Shown here piece after piece: positions 53,691 to 62,704 of a DNA stretch of 64,000 nucleotides. This DNA is from CAJQQY01 sp045104975. GTDB taxonomy: Bacteria; Bacteroidota; Bacteroidia; Chitinophagales; Saprospiraceae. Made by a program: the position numbers and the translations under genes. The first letter of the stretch is position 1. Every line of letters starts with the position of its first letter. The notes under the pieces are model-generated. The model searched no databases, was not told the DNA's origin, and saw nothing but the letters and a program-made list of their open reading frames with translations. The stretch spans positions 1 to 64,000 of the forward strand of contig JBGCCY010000062.1 in NCBI GenBank assembly GCA_045104975.1, given 5' to 3'.

Positions 53691-56519
53691 TTGAATAAAA
53701 TAAAAACTACAATCAAATACTTTTTCTTTCGGCTATTCGATATTCGAGAAGGAGAAATTGGACGAGCATTATTGATGCAGTTGAATATTTTTTTGATTAT
53801 TGCTACCCTACTTATTATCAAGCCAACGATCAACGCGCTTTTTTTAGCACAGTTTGGCGTAGAGTCTTTACCTATTGTTTTTATCCTTACTGCCATCGTA
53901 GCTGGAATAATTTCTACTTATTATACCACCCTAATTTCCAAGTTTTCCTTATTCAAAACTAGTCTTGCCACACTTCTTATTTCTGTTACTTGTTTGCTAT
54001 TATTTGGAGTTGCCCTGAATCTGCAGTTATTCGAAAATTTTATCTTATATCTCTTTTATATTTGGGTGGCCATTTTTGCGCTCTTTACCACTTCTCAATT
54101 TTGGTTAATTGCCAATGTGGTTTTTGATGCGAGAGAAGCAAAACGTCTATTTGGATTCATCGGAGCAGGAGCTATTGCAGGAGGAATTGCAGGAGGATAT
54201 TTGACTTCTACTTTAGCTGGGCAATTGGGCAGTCGAAATTTACCTTTCGTTTGTGCAGCCTTGCTAATGATTTGTATTCCTATTACACGTTATATTTGGA
54301 AAAATTATTACCACCCTACCCAACCTAAAAAAGAAAAAACACCGGAAGGAAAAAATGAAAAAATTCGACCCTTTCAACTCATCAAACAATCTAAACATCT
54401 TACCTATGTAGCTTGTATTGTTGGGATTAGTGTGGTGGTAGCGAAATTGGTAGATTATCAATTTAGTGGAATTGCCGCAGCAGCCATTCCTGACACCGAT
54501 TTATTGACCTCGTTTTTTGGGTTTTGGTTTTCTACTATAAATGTAGTTTCCTTGCTGATGCAATTATTTTTTACTCGTTGGATCATTGGCAATTTAGGTG
54601 TCAGAAGTTCCATTTATATTTTACCCGTAAGTATATTGTTAGCAGTTGGTGTTTTGATTGTTTTTCCAGAATTATTGACTGCGGCTATTTTACTCAAAAT
54701 GGCAGATGGTAGTATCAAACAAAGTATCAACAAAGCCGCCATGGAATTGGTTATCGTTCCTATCTCTCAAGAATTAAAAACTAAAACCAAAACTTATATT
54801 GATGTTTTTGTAGATAGTGTAGCCACAGGATTGAGTGGTTTGATTCTTATTTTCATCATTCAAGGATTACAATTATCCTTAGTGGCAGTCAGTTGGATCA
54901 TTGTAGGTTTAGTCTTTTTTTGGATTTATTTTACTTGGAAGTTGGGGAAAGAATACCTCTCTTCTTTCCGATTAAAATTGCAAACACTTGCTCCTACCAC
55001 CAAGGAAGAAGAAGTAGAAAATTTTTTTCAGGATCTACCTGAAGGAGGTTGGAAAACAGTTTTAGAGAATGGGAAAAAGCATGAAGTATTAATTGTTTTA
55101 CAAAAATTAAAAAAATTCCCCAACGATCAAGTTTTCGAAAGTATCCAAAATTTGTTGGCACATCCTTCCGATGAAGTTAAGATTGCCGCCATTCGAAATT
55201 TACCATTTTTTGAAAAATATTCAATGACCTCGCAAGTCAAAACATTACTTCAACATCCAAAAGAAAAAGTAAAAATTGCCGCTTTTAATTATTTACTTAA
55301 TCACGATGTAGATGATGAAATTGCTTTTATCAATAAATATTTAAAATCAAAAAACTCTCGAGTGAGTGAAGCAGCTATGGTGAGTTTAGCGAAAAGTATT
55401 CGCCAGAATCAAAACGTTGAATTGAAAATTAGACTCACTAGATTTCTTCGAAAGAAAATCAAATCACTTCGCTTTATTCGAGAAACCGAACAACTTAATG
55501 CTTCCAAAATTGCTATCCTCAAAGCAATTGGCTATGCTCAGTTGGAAGACTATTATTCCTTGCTTCACAATGGAATTAAAAGTATCAATCCCGCTATCGC
55601 AAGAAATGCGATTGTTGCGGCAGGGTTGGCAGAGCATCGTTCTTTTGTTCCTCCTCTTTTGCATGCATTGGGAAGTAAGCAATTTAAATATGCTGCTAGC
55701 AAAGCATTGATTGGTTACCAAATTAAATTAATCCCGATCCTTCGAGAAAAATATCGCTTCAAAGAAATTAACAAAAAAGCATTAAAATTACTCCCTGCTG
55801 TTTTGGAAAAAATAGAACAACAAGAAGCAGTCAATTTATTATTTGAAATGTTAGATGAAGAAGATCCTGGAAATCGAATGCCTATTTTGCAAAGCTTAAA
55901 CATCATGCGTAGCAAATATCCTGACTTCGATTATCATTCAGAAGAAGTAAGTTTGAGAGTAAAACAGGAAGCAGATCTTTATCAAAAAACTTTAGCTATG
56001 GTCTACACTCAAAAACTAATGGAAGAAAATGAAGAGACGATCATTGATGCCGAAGTAACTGCTGCCAGAGAAGATTTGCAACAACTTTTGGAGGATAAAC
56101 TTGATATCAATCTAGAGCGTATTTTTGGATTGCTTCGACTGAAATATCCAACTGATGATATCTATAATATTTATCAAGGGATCATGAGTGAGTACCCTGA
56201 TTTGAATTCGAGTGCGTTAGAATTCTTAGATAATTTATTGGAAAAAAATACTAAAAAGATTTTAATGCCTCTCGTAGAAAATAACTTGGAGGATCACCCT
56301 ATTGATAAAACGGTGGAGCGATTGAATTTAAATATTCCTGAGGAAGAAGATTATTTTAGAATGTTGCTCAAGCAAAAAGATAATCAAATCAAGACCGCTG
56401 CCTTATCACTTATTTTGCAATTGAAAAACAATACCTATAGTAAAATATTTAGGCATCCCATTCAGAGAGTTAGACATTCTGCAAGTAATGCCATTAAAAA
56501 AATACGGAAGGCTGGTTAG
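53691..56519 (+). CDS. MFS/nucleotide-carrier-like transporter fused to HEAT repeats
   Basis: A 942-aa protein. Residues 1-430 hold about 12 transmembrane helices; the spacing, with IIKPTINALFLAQFGVESLP near helix 1 and an intracellular loop before helix 7, resembles the MFS and the ATP/ADP-translocase (NTT) group. Residues 450-940 are soluble HEAT-like alpha repeats (HPSDEVKIAAIRNLPFF, HPKEKVKIAAFNYLL, NPAIARNAIVAAGLAEH, HPIQRVRHSASNAIKK). The start is TTG at 53691; no in-frame ATG lies between the upstream stop and the first helix. Such fusions may couple transport to a cytoplasmic partner. Substrate unknown; a nucleotide transport function is only a possibility. Confidence 0.75.
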   Translation: MNKIKTTIKYFFFRLFDIREGEIGRALLMQLNIFLIIATLLIIKPTINALFLAQFGVESLPIVFILTAIVAGIISTYYTTLISKFSLFKTSLATLLISVTCLLLFGVALNLQLFENFILYLFYIWVAIFALFTTSQFWLIANVVFDAREAKRLFGFIGAGAIAGGIAGGYLTSTLAGQLGSRNLPFVCAALLMICIPITRYIWKNYYHPTQPKKEKTPEGKNEKIRPFQLIKQSKHLTYVACIVGISVVVAKLVDYQFSGIAAAAIPDTDLLTSFFGFWFSTINVVSLLMQLFFTRWIIGNLGVRSSIYILPVSILLAVGVLIVFPELLTAAILLKMADGSIKQSINKAAMELVIVPISQELKTKTKTYIDVFVDSVATGLSGLILIFIIQGLQLSLVAVSWIIVGLVFFWIYFTWKLGKEYLSSFRLKLQTLAPTTKEEEVENFFQDLPEGGWKTVLENGKKHEVLIVLQKLKKFPNDQVFESIQNLLAHPSDEVKIAAIRNLPFFEKYSMTSQVKTLLQHPKEKVKIAAFNYLLNHDVDDEIAFINKYLKSKNSRVSEAAMVSLAKSIRQNQNVELKIRLTRFLRKKIKSLRFIRETEQLNASKIAILKAIGYAQLEDYYSLLHNGIKSINPAIARNAIVAAGLAEHRSFVPPLLHALGSKQFKYAASKALIGYQIKLIPILREKYRFKEINKKALKLLPAVLEKIEQQEAVNLLFEMLDEEDPGNRMPILQSLNIMRSKYPDFDYHSEEVSLRVKQEADLYQKTLAMVYTQKLMEENEETIIDAEVTAAREDLQQLLEDKLDINLERIFGLLRLKYPTDDIYNIYQGIMSEYPDLNSSALEFLDNLLEKNTKKILMPLVENNLEDHPIDKTVERLNLNIPEEEDYFRMLLKQKDNQIKTAALSLILQLKNNTYSKIFRHPIQRVRHSASNAIKKIRKAG

Positions 56520-56520
56520 G

Positions 56521-56553
56521 AGTTATCGGATACTTTGAAGGTATCCGATAACT
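56521..56553. terminator. Perfect hairpin between convergent genes
   Basis: AGTTATCGGATAC (56521-56533) pairs perfectly with GTATCCGATAACT (56541-56553) over a 7-nt loop. No T run, but only 42 bp separate the two convergent genes. Confidence 0.6.
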
Positions 56554-56561
56554 AATCCACA

Positions 56562-57818
56562 CTACAACCCACGTACTAATTCATCAATTTTCCCTGCCAA
56601 TCGATTATGATCCGAGTTAGAATTTCTCTTCAAAACATTCGTCATCAAAGCTACTAAATAAGCCGTCCCATCAGGTCGTTCGATAATCGAAACAGAATTC
56701 ATATAATTCATTCGATTCCCTCGATATTTTCCACAATCAGGCATTGTAGTTCGATCACAGCTATACAAACTTCCTGACTTAAAATAAACAGCTGCATCAT
56801 CCAATGCCTTATTCGAAGCATAGCGTATACGACGATCTGTCAAGTACATCAATCTTTTGATTTCCAAACTAGATAAATAATCGACCACTACTCCCCTTTC
56901 CAAGGCAACCATAAATTTCATCAAACCTAAAGGCGAACCAACGCTTCCTCCCTTTGGTGGAATAATCCCAGATGCACCTCTCGTAAATAAGGTACCGAGT
57001 CTCCACTCATCTTCTCCGATACCCAACTTTCGTAAAGGATCATTAACTACTTGAAGATGAATTTCAGTCAACTCTGATTTCTTTGTTTTTTCAAAATACT
57101 CATTAGCTTCCTCATCGGTAAGTGTTGGATATTTTTTTCCAAAAACTCGCATCAAAATTGCCTCTCGCCAAACAATCGCAGCAGCTCCATTATTACTCAC
57201 CGAAAGCATATGATCTATCCATTCATAAAGTGTAAAAACATCTGAAGTGGTTACTTGTCGCTTCACCAATCGCTCTTTTTCTATATCATAAAATGGTACG
57301 GTATGTTGATCTTTCACGCCCCATTGTCCTGCTCGAACTGAACGATTTTTCATCAACTCTACTCTTTTTTCAAATGAGTATGGATAAATTTTACTAAGCT
57401 CCGCAAAAAAACCAACTACAACTGCTAGCTTACCCACACTCCCAGGCTGGAACTGTCGATCCTCTTGTCTTCTTGCATAACGAGTTGGTTTACCTGACGT
57501 AATATCCATCACGGTCAGCGAATAACTTTCATCCAAATTAGGAAAAAAGGAATTCAACTCTTTTTGCATTTCTTCATCGACTTCAAAAAGTGCTGCCACA
57601 CTATCTCGATGTACTCTTGGCAAATGCAATTTAATATCTTTCAATAATAGAGTTGCGCCCGGATCGAGTTCCTTCCCTTTCATTTCTCCATCATCAATCA
57701 ATTCAAGCCTTTTTAATCTTTTGATCCCAGTCCGTTCATAGCCATCAATTGGATAAAACCCCATGATTGGCAATAAAAAAACTGTAAGTAGTAAAAGTGT
57801 TCTTCGTTTTTTAAGCAT
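56562..57818 (-). CDS. Exported PBP/beta-lactamase-fold serine hydrolase
   Basis: About 418 aa. Signal/anchor 6-21, then about 90 residues of linker and a penicillin-recognising domain with SVGK (Ser127, Lys130), SNN (208-210) and KSG (FKSGSLYSC). Large insertions between motifs (for instance 225-290) separate it from ordinary beta-lactamases. The ATG at 57818 lies inside the end of the upstream dikinase-like gene, with an 8-bp overlap, so translation is coupled. The two proteins are both exported and probably work on a common envelope process. Its exact substrate is unknown; a D-alanyl bond or an ester are the family's usual targets. Confidence 0.8.
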   Translation of the reverse strand: MLKKRRTLLLLTVFLLPIMGFYPIDGYERTGIKRLKRLELIDDGEMKGKELDPGATLLLKDIKLHLPRVHRDSVAALFEVDEEMQKELNSFFPNLDESYSLTVMDITSGKPTRYARRQEDRQFQPGSVGKLAVVVGFFAELSKIYPYSFEKRVELMKNRSVRAGQWGVKDQHTVPFYDIEKERLVKRQVTTSDVFTLYEWIDHMLSVSNNGAAAIVWREAILMRVFGKKYPTLTDEEANEYFEKTKKSELTEIHLQVVNDPLRKLGIGEDEWRLGTLFTRGASGIIPPKGGSVGSPLGLMKFMVALERGVVVDYLSSLEIKRLMYLTDRRIRYASNKALDDAAVYFKSGSLYSCDRTTMPDCGKYRGNRMNYMNSVSIIERPDGTAYLVALMTNVLKRNSNSDHNRLAGKIDELVRGL

Positions 57819-60800
57819 TATCCGATTTGTTTGTTTGATAAAAATATAAACCACCAATGGCAACTATTACAATTAATAAAACTAACCATATCCATGAGTT
57901 AGACTTCTTTTCGTCTTCTGTACCCGTTGAAGTTTCGGACGGTTCTGTTTCTACTTTTTCAGGAATATTTCCATCCAATGAGACTACTTTATTTTCAGGT
58001 AATTGAGGAGTGATACTTGCTAAAAATTCTGATCCTTTAGCATTTTTATTTTCTACAAAAGGTCGAATTTGGAAGAGCCACATTTTATCATTTTCAAATC
58101 CCAACTCAATATCGAATGGCCCTGATGATTCTATCCCTACAGTTGTTGGAAGAATTCGATTGACCTCATCTGTCAATTTTCGAAGGCTATTAAGATTTTT
58201 GGTATTTAAAATTCTATTTTCAAAAGTAGTTGTATTGCTAGACGTTCCACCTGATTTTGGCAGGCGTCGATAAAATGGTTCTCGAGCTGGAGAAAGTAAC
58301 ATATCTATTCCGTCTGCGGTCAATAAATAAGACTCGGCAGCTTGCCCATCTACTGCTCCTCCTGCTCCTCGACTGAACGCTACGGTCAAATCATCTTCTT
58401 GTCCTGAAGTAATTCCTTTGGTAATCAAAACGCCCGAATACTCTACATCCACACTTGGAATAATTAAGATAGAAGGAAAAACATTTTCAGGATTAAGTAG
58501 AAATTTTTGTCGCCACTTATAACTTCTCTCGGTGTAAGGTGAGGCCCAGACGGAACGAATACCTTGCATGATTTTATCATCATCCAACACATTGAACAAA
58601 GTCAAATTAAGTCCTGCTCCAGTAAAATCTTTTAGATCCTCCATGTTCGTATCACTTCGCAAAAACACAGGAACCTTTCCCATCGATTGTCCAAAAGCCT
58701 CTCGAAAACTCTTTTCTAAATCTTTGACAAAACTATCTTGAAATTCAATCTCGGCAATCGCCTTTCGGAAAATAGTTAATTCTCCCAAAATAAATTTCTC
58801 CGCTTTTCCTTCATCAGAAATATCTGCTGCTTTGGCAAAAGTAGTGTTGAGAAATTCCCAATAAGTAATATTTTGTCGGGGCATGGACTGATCCATATGC
58901 TGTCGGAAAATACTAAATGGAATCACAATTCCTTCCACCACATCATCAGGAAACATCGCTTTGAGTTGACCTAAATTAGCTGCTTTGGGTCCAGCAATTT
59001 TTCCAGAGTCTTTGGAGCGAATATCTCGCATATTTAAAACACTTGTATTTTTCAGTTCGATATCTTCAATCGGAACATTTACTTTTTCTTCACTTCGTTT
59101 TTTAGTTTCAAATAATTTTTTCTCCTCCTCAGTCATGTCTTCTTCTAACTTCATCACGACTGTCCCCTTGTTGGAAACTGCGTAGAAGATCTTTTTTCCA
59201 TGAAACTTTTTGAGGTCGTTCAAATTTTGATCTGACAAAACTGAATTGGGAATCCCTAAATTTCTCGCCAACAATTGAACATGTGAAACCATATTCCCTT
59301 CTGTAACGGTTGCAATTCCAGCTACCGGTTTTAGATCAGAAGAAGGTACTTGAAAAACATAAATTTTATCTTTAGAAACTTCTAAGTCTTCCGCCGAACC
59401 ATCTATCACCACCAATTCTCCCAAAGCATATCCTGCATTCAATCCTCGAAAACTACTCTGACCATTGATGTCTAAAATCTGATTTGAAAATTTGGCTTCA
59501 ACAGCTACTCCATTTCCCAATTCGCTGACTGCATTCCCCAACGGTAACAATATACTTGACCGAATTTTATCATCAAAAAACCCATAACTCAATGGCTCAA
59601 ATCCTGCAAACAAATCCACCTCATCCTGGTAAACACCTCTCGCCATTCCTGCGCCCCACTCCACTACTCGACGAGCATCTTCATGCCACGTCAATAATTC
59701 AGGTAATGGCAATTTATTTATATTTTCGATAGGTAATCGAGATTTGATTTCATCCCATTCCCAAATTTCGATATAACCACAACCTGCCGAAGCCTCACTA
59801 AGCGAATATATTTTTTTCATCAAACTACTATATGTTGGAGTCTTCCACTCCGCTGCACCTTTGAATAAAATATCTTCGAGCGCAATCGAAATATCCAACA
59901 TCGCTAAACGAGCTTTGGAAGAATTGACCGTAGTAATATTCTTTCTTAAGTTGAGCAACATCTTACTTGTTGCCATCATTTTTTCTGCACTAAAATCTGA
60001 GGAGTGGGCATTAATATAGTCCTCCAAATCTTTGCGAATCGTTTCTTTGGATGAAATCTGTTTGACATATTTATTAAGTGAAGAAAGATCGATTGGTCGA
60101 TACAACTTTTCCATTGCTTGAATCATTTCCTCTAACTCTTTAAGGTTTTTCTCCGCTAACTCTCCTCGATTTTTTTCCAAAAAATCTTTAGAAGATTGAA
60201 TATCGGAAGCATCAGGTTGTCCATGAATTTTTACCCGAAGGTTATAAAATGGTTGATACTCATCTGAAACAACTTTAGATAAGGCTCGAATATTTTGAGT
60301 TAAATCATTGTCGCCAGCATGTGGAATATCCTTCGCAGCGGTTCGCAGCAGATAGAAATTTTTATTAATCCTTTTTTCATCTTTCAAGATCAAATCAAAA
60401 AAATTGATTCCCCATTCCTCTTCATCTTCCACCTGAATTGCCCCTCGATAGTATTGTGCTTTGCGAAGTACCCATCCATCATCTACCCCTTGTAAATATT
60501 TTTCGATTTGGTACTGTTTAATTCGAGCATTGGAATTGAGTTCATCCCAAAAATCAGTTCGAGAAGTCGTACTAAGTACTTGACCTAGAAAAACATGATT
60601 TGTTTCTCCCAGCAATTCTACCTCTTTTTTCAATTGTGCCCGTTGCACTCCTCCAATATCTCCACAAGGTTCTTTGGATGGTTTTATCGTCCCATCATCA
60701 CAAAACCATTTGATTCCTAGGAACGGTCCTCGATCATCATTTTTATATTTTTCCACCATTTTTTGAATGGTACTGTTATCTTTTTTTTGAGAAAAAGTCG

Positions 60801-60855
60801 AAAAGGAAAAAAAGAAAAGAACGAATACAATACTTAAGGTTTTAAATCTAACCAT
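57811..60855 (-). CDS. Exported glucan-water-dikinase/PEP-synthase-like protein
   Basis: A 1014-aa protein. Signal peptide 1-22, then about 430 residues of a helical region of unknown fold. A phosphohistidine swivelling domain (about 470-570) carries EGNMVSHVQLLARNLGIP with His525. A PPDK/PEP-synthase-type ATP-binding domain (about 615-935) follows, with GPKAANLG, FLRSDTNMEDLKDFTGAGL and LFQIRP. A Thr/Glu-rich stalk and one transmembrane helix (987-1006) close the protein. The order His domain then ATP domain, and the SDxNxEDL-GAGL motif, fit glucan/phosphoglucan water dikinases better than PEP synthase; there is no PEP-binding barrel. The signal peptide predicts an extracytoplasmic location, which is odd for an ATP-using enzyme. 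Confidence 0.75.
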   Translation of the reverse strand: MVRFKTLSIVFVLFFFSFSTFSQKKDNSTIQKMVEKYKNDDRGPFLGIKWFCDDGTIKPSKEPCGDIGGVQRAQLKKEVELLGETNHVFLGQVLSTTSRTDFWDELNSNARIKQYQIEKYLQGVDDGWVLRKAQYYRGAIQVEDEEEWGINFFDLILKDEKRINKNFYLLRTAAKDIPHAGDNDLTQNIRALSKVVSDEYQPFYNLRVKIHGQPDASDIQSSKDFLEKNRGELAEKNLKELEEMIQAMEKLYRPIDLSSLNKYVKQISSKETIRKDLEDYINAHSSDFSAEKMMATSKMLLNLRKNITTVNSSKARLAMLDISIALEDILFKGAAEWKTPTYSSLMKKIYSLSEASAGCGYIEIWEWDEIKSRLPIENINKLPLPELLTWHEDARRVVEWGAGMARGVYQDEVDLFAGFEPLSYGFFDDKIRSSILLPLGNAVSELGNGVAVEAKFSNQILDINGQSSFRGLNAGYALGELVVIDGSAEDLEVSKDKIYVFQVPSSDLKPVAGIATVTEGNMVSHVQLLARNLGIPNSVLSDQNLNDLKKFHGKKIFYAVSNKGTVVMKLEEDMTEEEKKLFETKKRSEEKVNVPIEDIELKNTSVLNMRDIRSKDSGKIAGPKAANLGQLKAMFPDDVVEGIVIPFSIFRQHMDQSMPRQNITYWEFLNTTFAKAADISDEGKAEKFILGELTIFRKAIAEIEFQDSFVKDLEKSFREAFGQSMGKVPVFLRSDTNMEDLKDFTGAGLNLTLFNVLDDDKIMQGIRSVWASPYTERSYKWRQKFLLNPENVFPSILIIPSVDVEYSGVLITKGITSGQEDDLTVAFSRGAGGAVDGQAAESYLLTADGIDMLLSPAREPFYRRLPKSGGTSSNTTTFENRILNTKNLNSLRKLTDEVNRILPTTVGIESSGPFDIELGFENDKMWLFQIRPFVENKNAKGSEFLASITPQLPENKVVSLDGNIPEKVETEPSETSTGTEDEKKSNSWIWLVLLIVIVAIGGLYFYQTNKSDNA

Positions 60856-60883
60856 TGCTGTTGTTTAAAGTTTATTTATTAGA

Positions 60884-60929
60884 ATATTTCAGACACAATT
60901 TACCTATTTATAAACTGTGTCTGAAATAT
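60884..60929. terminator. Long perfect hairpin between OmpA and dikinase genes
   Basis: ATATTTCAGACACA (60884-60897) pairs perfectly with TGTGTCTGAAATAT (60916-60929) over an 18-nt loop. It lies between two minus-strand genes and has no T run. It may end or attenuate the OmpA transcript. Confidence 0.5.
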
Positions 60930-60944
60930 ATGAAAGACCATTGT

Positions 60945-61622
60945 TTAACGCGCCCCCAATTTACCACTATTTGCGTCTTTTTGTAATTTATCGTTAGCAA
61001 CAATTACTAATTCTACTCTTCGATTCGCCGCTCTTCCTGATTCTGTTTCATTACTTTTCACAGGGTCATTTTCTCCTTTTCCCATCACTACGAATCTAGA
61101 TGATGGCACTCCTCTTCTCGATAAATAATCACTAACTGCTGAAGCTCTTTTTACTGACAATTCTTGATTGTAAGTGTCACTACCACTATTATCCGTATGG
61201 CCTTGTGCTAATATCTCGGTATCATCATATTTTTTTAAAATAGAAGTTAATTCATCGAGATTGTTTTTAGTCTGAGTGGTCAAATTATAGGAATTATACC
61301 CAAACATTAACCCTGAGTCAAACGTAACTAAAATTCCTTCTCCTACCCTTTCAACTGATGCCCCTTCTACTTTTTCCTCGATTTCTTTTGCTTGCTTATC
61401 CATGTACCTTCCGATCAAAGCACCTGCCACACCTCCGATCGATGCACCAATCAGTACCCCTTTAGATTTACTTCCACTTTTCGCAATGATTCCTCCAAGA
61501 ACGCCACCTGCTGTTGCACCAATGACTCCGCCTTTAAGTGCTTTGCTACTATTACAACCTGTTGAAAGTATCAACATTAAAAAAATTAGAGGAAGGGAAA
61601 AAACATAATTTCTTTTATTCAT
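60945..61622 (-). CDS. OmpA-family lipoprotein with glycine zipper
   Basis: A 225-aa outer-membrane lipoprotein: Cys23 in STGCNSS, a glycine-zipper segment (about 32-70, GVIGATAGGVLGGIIA and GASIGGVAGALIG), and an OmpA C-terminal peptidoglycan-binding domain (about 100-212) with ILAQGHTDNSGSDTYNQELS and the diaminopimelate-contact Arg in SGRAANRRVE. This domain order is that of the YiaD type. It should tie the outer membrane to peptidoglycan. It lies upstream of the exported dikinase-like gene on the same strand, separated by a hairpin. Confidence 0.92.
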   Translation of the reverse strand: MNKRNYVFSLPLIFLMLILSTGCNSSKALKGGVIGATAGGVLGGIIAKSGSKSKGVLIGASIGGVAGALIGRYMDKQAKEIEEKVEGASVERVGEGILVTFDSGLMFGYNSYNLTTQTKNNLDELTSILKKYDDTEILAQGHTDNSGSDTYNQELSVKRASAVSDYLSRRGVPSSRFVVMGKGENDPVKSNETESGRAANRRVELVIVANDKLQKDANSGKLGAR

Positions 61623-61876
61623 GATTTTTAAATTTAATGATTAATATTTTTTGGTAGAACGAATGAAGGTTAATTTCGTTCACGGGAATTTAGAACGATT
61701 ATTTGTATTTTAAATTAAAAAAAGTGGTTTTCTAAAACATAGATTAGCGCCTTTCGAGAAGGACCAATGGAATGATCCATCGATTTTTTTTACTTTAGCA
61801 AAAAAAGAAATTCAATTTTCTTAAAGTTATTTTTGAATCGGTACTTCTCATCCGTATTGAGATAAAAAAATTAAAC

Positions 61877-62629
61877 ATGAAATACTTTTTCCTTATATTC
61901 CTTATCCTTCCAAATATTTCTTTTTCGCAAGATGATAAGAAACTCCAGATAAAAAAGAAAGATGATCTCTACGGGTTAGTAAATTCAAAGGGGCTCGATA
62001 TTATTGAATTTAAATATCTCAAAATAGAAGAAGCTTGTGATTATTTTATTATCACAAATTCTAATAAGCATAAAATGTTACTCAATAAAAAAGGAGATGA
62101 AGTCATTTCGAAGGAAATGAAAAATTTTAAAATTAATTGCTTTCGTCCCAATATTATTTTGGGGACAAATTTAAATGGTGAAATTGAAATTTATAATTCA
62201 GCAGGTGTAGAAATTTCTCCGATAAAGTTTGGAAGTATTCCAAGCTATATGAATTACTCAGACGAAAGTAACAAACTCGTTATCACAAAATTGGATGGAC
62301 AAAAATGTTTACTCAACTTTTCAGATTATAGCGACGAGCAACCAAAGTTAAAAATTATAGAAAAACCCAAAGGTCATAATTCAGCGAAAATAATTACTTA
62401 CCTCCCGGCAGAAAAAGGAATTTTTTACCGGCAAGTCAGTTTAAATAATGAGCGGTTTTTATCCAAACCAATTTACCAAGATATATGCTTTGAACAAGAT
62501 TGCATTTTGAAATATCAAGACAAAATTAATATCAAAGCAACTAAATCTCTTTTTACAAAAGCAGTTGGAATTCTACCCGACTTGACAATTCATGTTTTTA
62601 AAAATGATGGGACGATCAGCAATCAATAA
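61877..62629 (+). CDS. Secreted WG-repeat-like protein of unknown function
   Basis: A 250-aa protein with a signal peptide (1-17, then FSQDDKK). The mature part has the WG-like beta-repeat pattern KDDLYGLVNSKGLDIIEFKYLKIE and MLLNKKGDEVISKEM, in which a Gly-Leu-Val-Asn turn precedes a buried strand. No catalytic residues recognised. Monocistronic. Function unknown; probably periplasmic or surface-exposed. Confidence 0.5.
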   Translation: MKYFFLIFLILPNISFSQDDKKLQIKKKDDLYGLVNSKGLDIIEFKYLKIEEACDYFIITNSNKHKMLLNKKGDEVISKEMKNFKINCFRPNIILGTNLNGEIEIYNSAGVEISPIKFGSIPSYMNYSDESNKLVITKLDGQKCLLNFSDYSDEQPKLKIIEKPKGHNSAKIITYLPAEKGIFYRQVSLNNERFLSKPIYQDICFEQDCILKYQDKINIKATKSLFTKAVGILPDLTIHVFKNDGTISNQ

Positions 62630-62704
62630 AAAATTAGCCTTGACATAGGGTTGTCACTCCCCTATTCTATCTTTGTCCCATTAATAAAATCAAAAAAAGA
62701 AATC

